Assembly: GCA_036785705.1 (NCBI GenBank)
Contig: JAWUZG010000359.1
Location: 434,001 to 498,000, forward strand
DNA: 64,000 nucleotides
Direction of reading: 5' to 3'
Source of the DNA: Acanthornis magna
Lineage: Eukaryota; Chordata; Aves; Passeriformes; Acanthizidae
Every line of letters begins with the position of its first letter. Positions within the stretch are counted from its first letter, which is position 1. Below are positions 63,401 to 64,000 of this stretch, in pieces. The position numbers and the translations under genes are program-made. The notes under the pieces are model-generated. The model was not told where the DNA came from and searched no databases. It saw only the letters and a list, made by a program, of their open reading frames with translations.

Positions 63401-64000
63401 GAAAGAAAACCAACCATTCCCTATAAGTACATACAATTAATATCTATATAATAAAACATAACCAATTTCAGGAAAAAGCAATTATTCCAGGAATTCTTAA
63501 AATTATTTCCAACATTACAGCAGCTCCATGTATCTCTGCTTTTAGCTGCTGAAGTGGAGTCACGACACCTGCCTCAGCAGACGGCCGTGCACGCACTGCA
63601 GAGCCACAGGCACCGGCTTGGCTTGTTAATGTGCACTGAGGCTGCTGCTGCTCGGAAGAGGACAGCCACCTCAAGAACAATTATTTTGTCTTTTAGCACT
63701 CCTGTTGCAGTAGCTGCAGCCAAAGCACTTAAAATGCCATCTATTTGCTGCCATCTACAAGTGTCAGGATAGAACTAGAGAAGCACAGACACCTATGGTA
63801 AATAGGCTTGCCTTTGCAAGCCTAATGGGAGGATGAAAGCCTTGTTTTTTGGGAAAATTAACCTGATGAGTTCTGCTAGTTTGTCCCTTGAAACACAACT
63901 CACAGGTGAAATAGTGCATCCTCAGAAATGAGGAGCATAATGATGCTTTATTGCTTGAGAAAGCCATATGCCTCTAGAGAATTTGTGTCATCATATACCA

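Larger units (their letters stand above)
55791..64000. other. AT-rich non-coding stretch to the window end
   Basis: No gene supported. A GC-richer patch at 56640-57080 has open frames in three phases and both strands (85-115 codons), more consistent with composition or an unknown repeat than with an exon. A 126-codon frame at 61888-62268 begins in low-complexity Tyr/Ile/Phe codons and is not recognised. Confidence 0.5.

Noticed and set aside
1..64000. CRISPR arrays, operons, riboswitches or bacterial promoters
   Set aside because: The window is vertebrate DNA. The few direct repeats are simple tandem or low-complexity repeats without spaced, conserved units.

Overview
The window reads as bird genomic DNA, probably passerine. 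The evidence is a 5'-truncated CR1 LINE at 50.5-51.9 kb ending in the CR1-type ATTCTGTG repeat tail, several avian-type LTRs, AT-rich single-copy sequence, and no operons or compact genes. I could not support any host protein-coding exon. Outside the retroelements the open frames are short, overlap on both strands, and look like chance.

The centrepiece is a complete endogenous retrovirus (ERV) on the minus strand at 28420-35405 (6,986 bp). It is flanked by a 5-bp target duplication (AAACT at 28415-28419 and 35406-35410). Its two 951-bp LTRs differ at one position I could find (G at 29218, A at 35253). In element order it has the 5' LTR (35405-34455), a primer-binding site matching tRNA-Lys1,2 (34449-34432), a gag-like ORF (first ATG at 34325, stop at 32682), a pro-pol ORF in the same frame after a single amber codon (32681-29499), 128 bp without a coding region, and the 3' LTR (29370-28420). 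There is no room for env. All catalytic motifs of protease, RT, RNase H and integrase are visible. The gag-like protein is unusual: hydrophobic N-terminus, no Gly2 for myristoylation, no CCHC knuckle and no late-domain motif that I can see.

Left of the ERV (1-28.4 kb) lies AT-rich sequence with low-complexity tracts, a perfect 47-bp tandem duplication (6765-6858), an internally deleted LTR on the minus strand (15377-15823), a nearly full-length solo LTR on the plus strand (23347-23894), and a 17-bp x3 repeat (27692-27741).

Right of the ERV (35.4-64 kb) lies similar sequence with the CR1 copy, a compact LTR-like element on the minus strand with two CCAAT boxes, TATA box and AATAAA (about 53050-53363), an older CR1-like relic near 55.4 kb, and several small repeats.

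The only set of genes that work together is the ERV: LTR promoter, Gag for particle assembly, and Gag-Pol made by stop-codon readthrough to supply the enzymes. It is close to intact and recently inserted.
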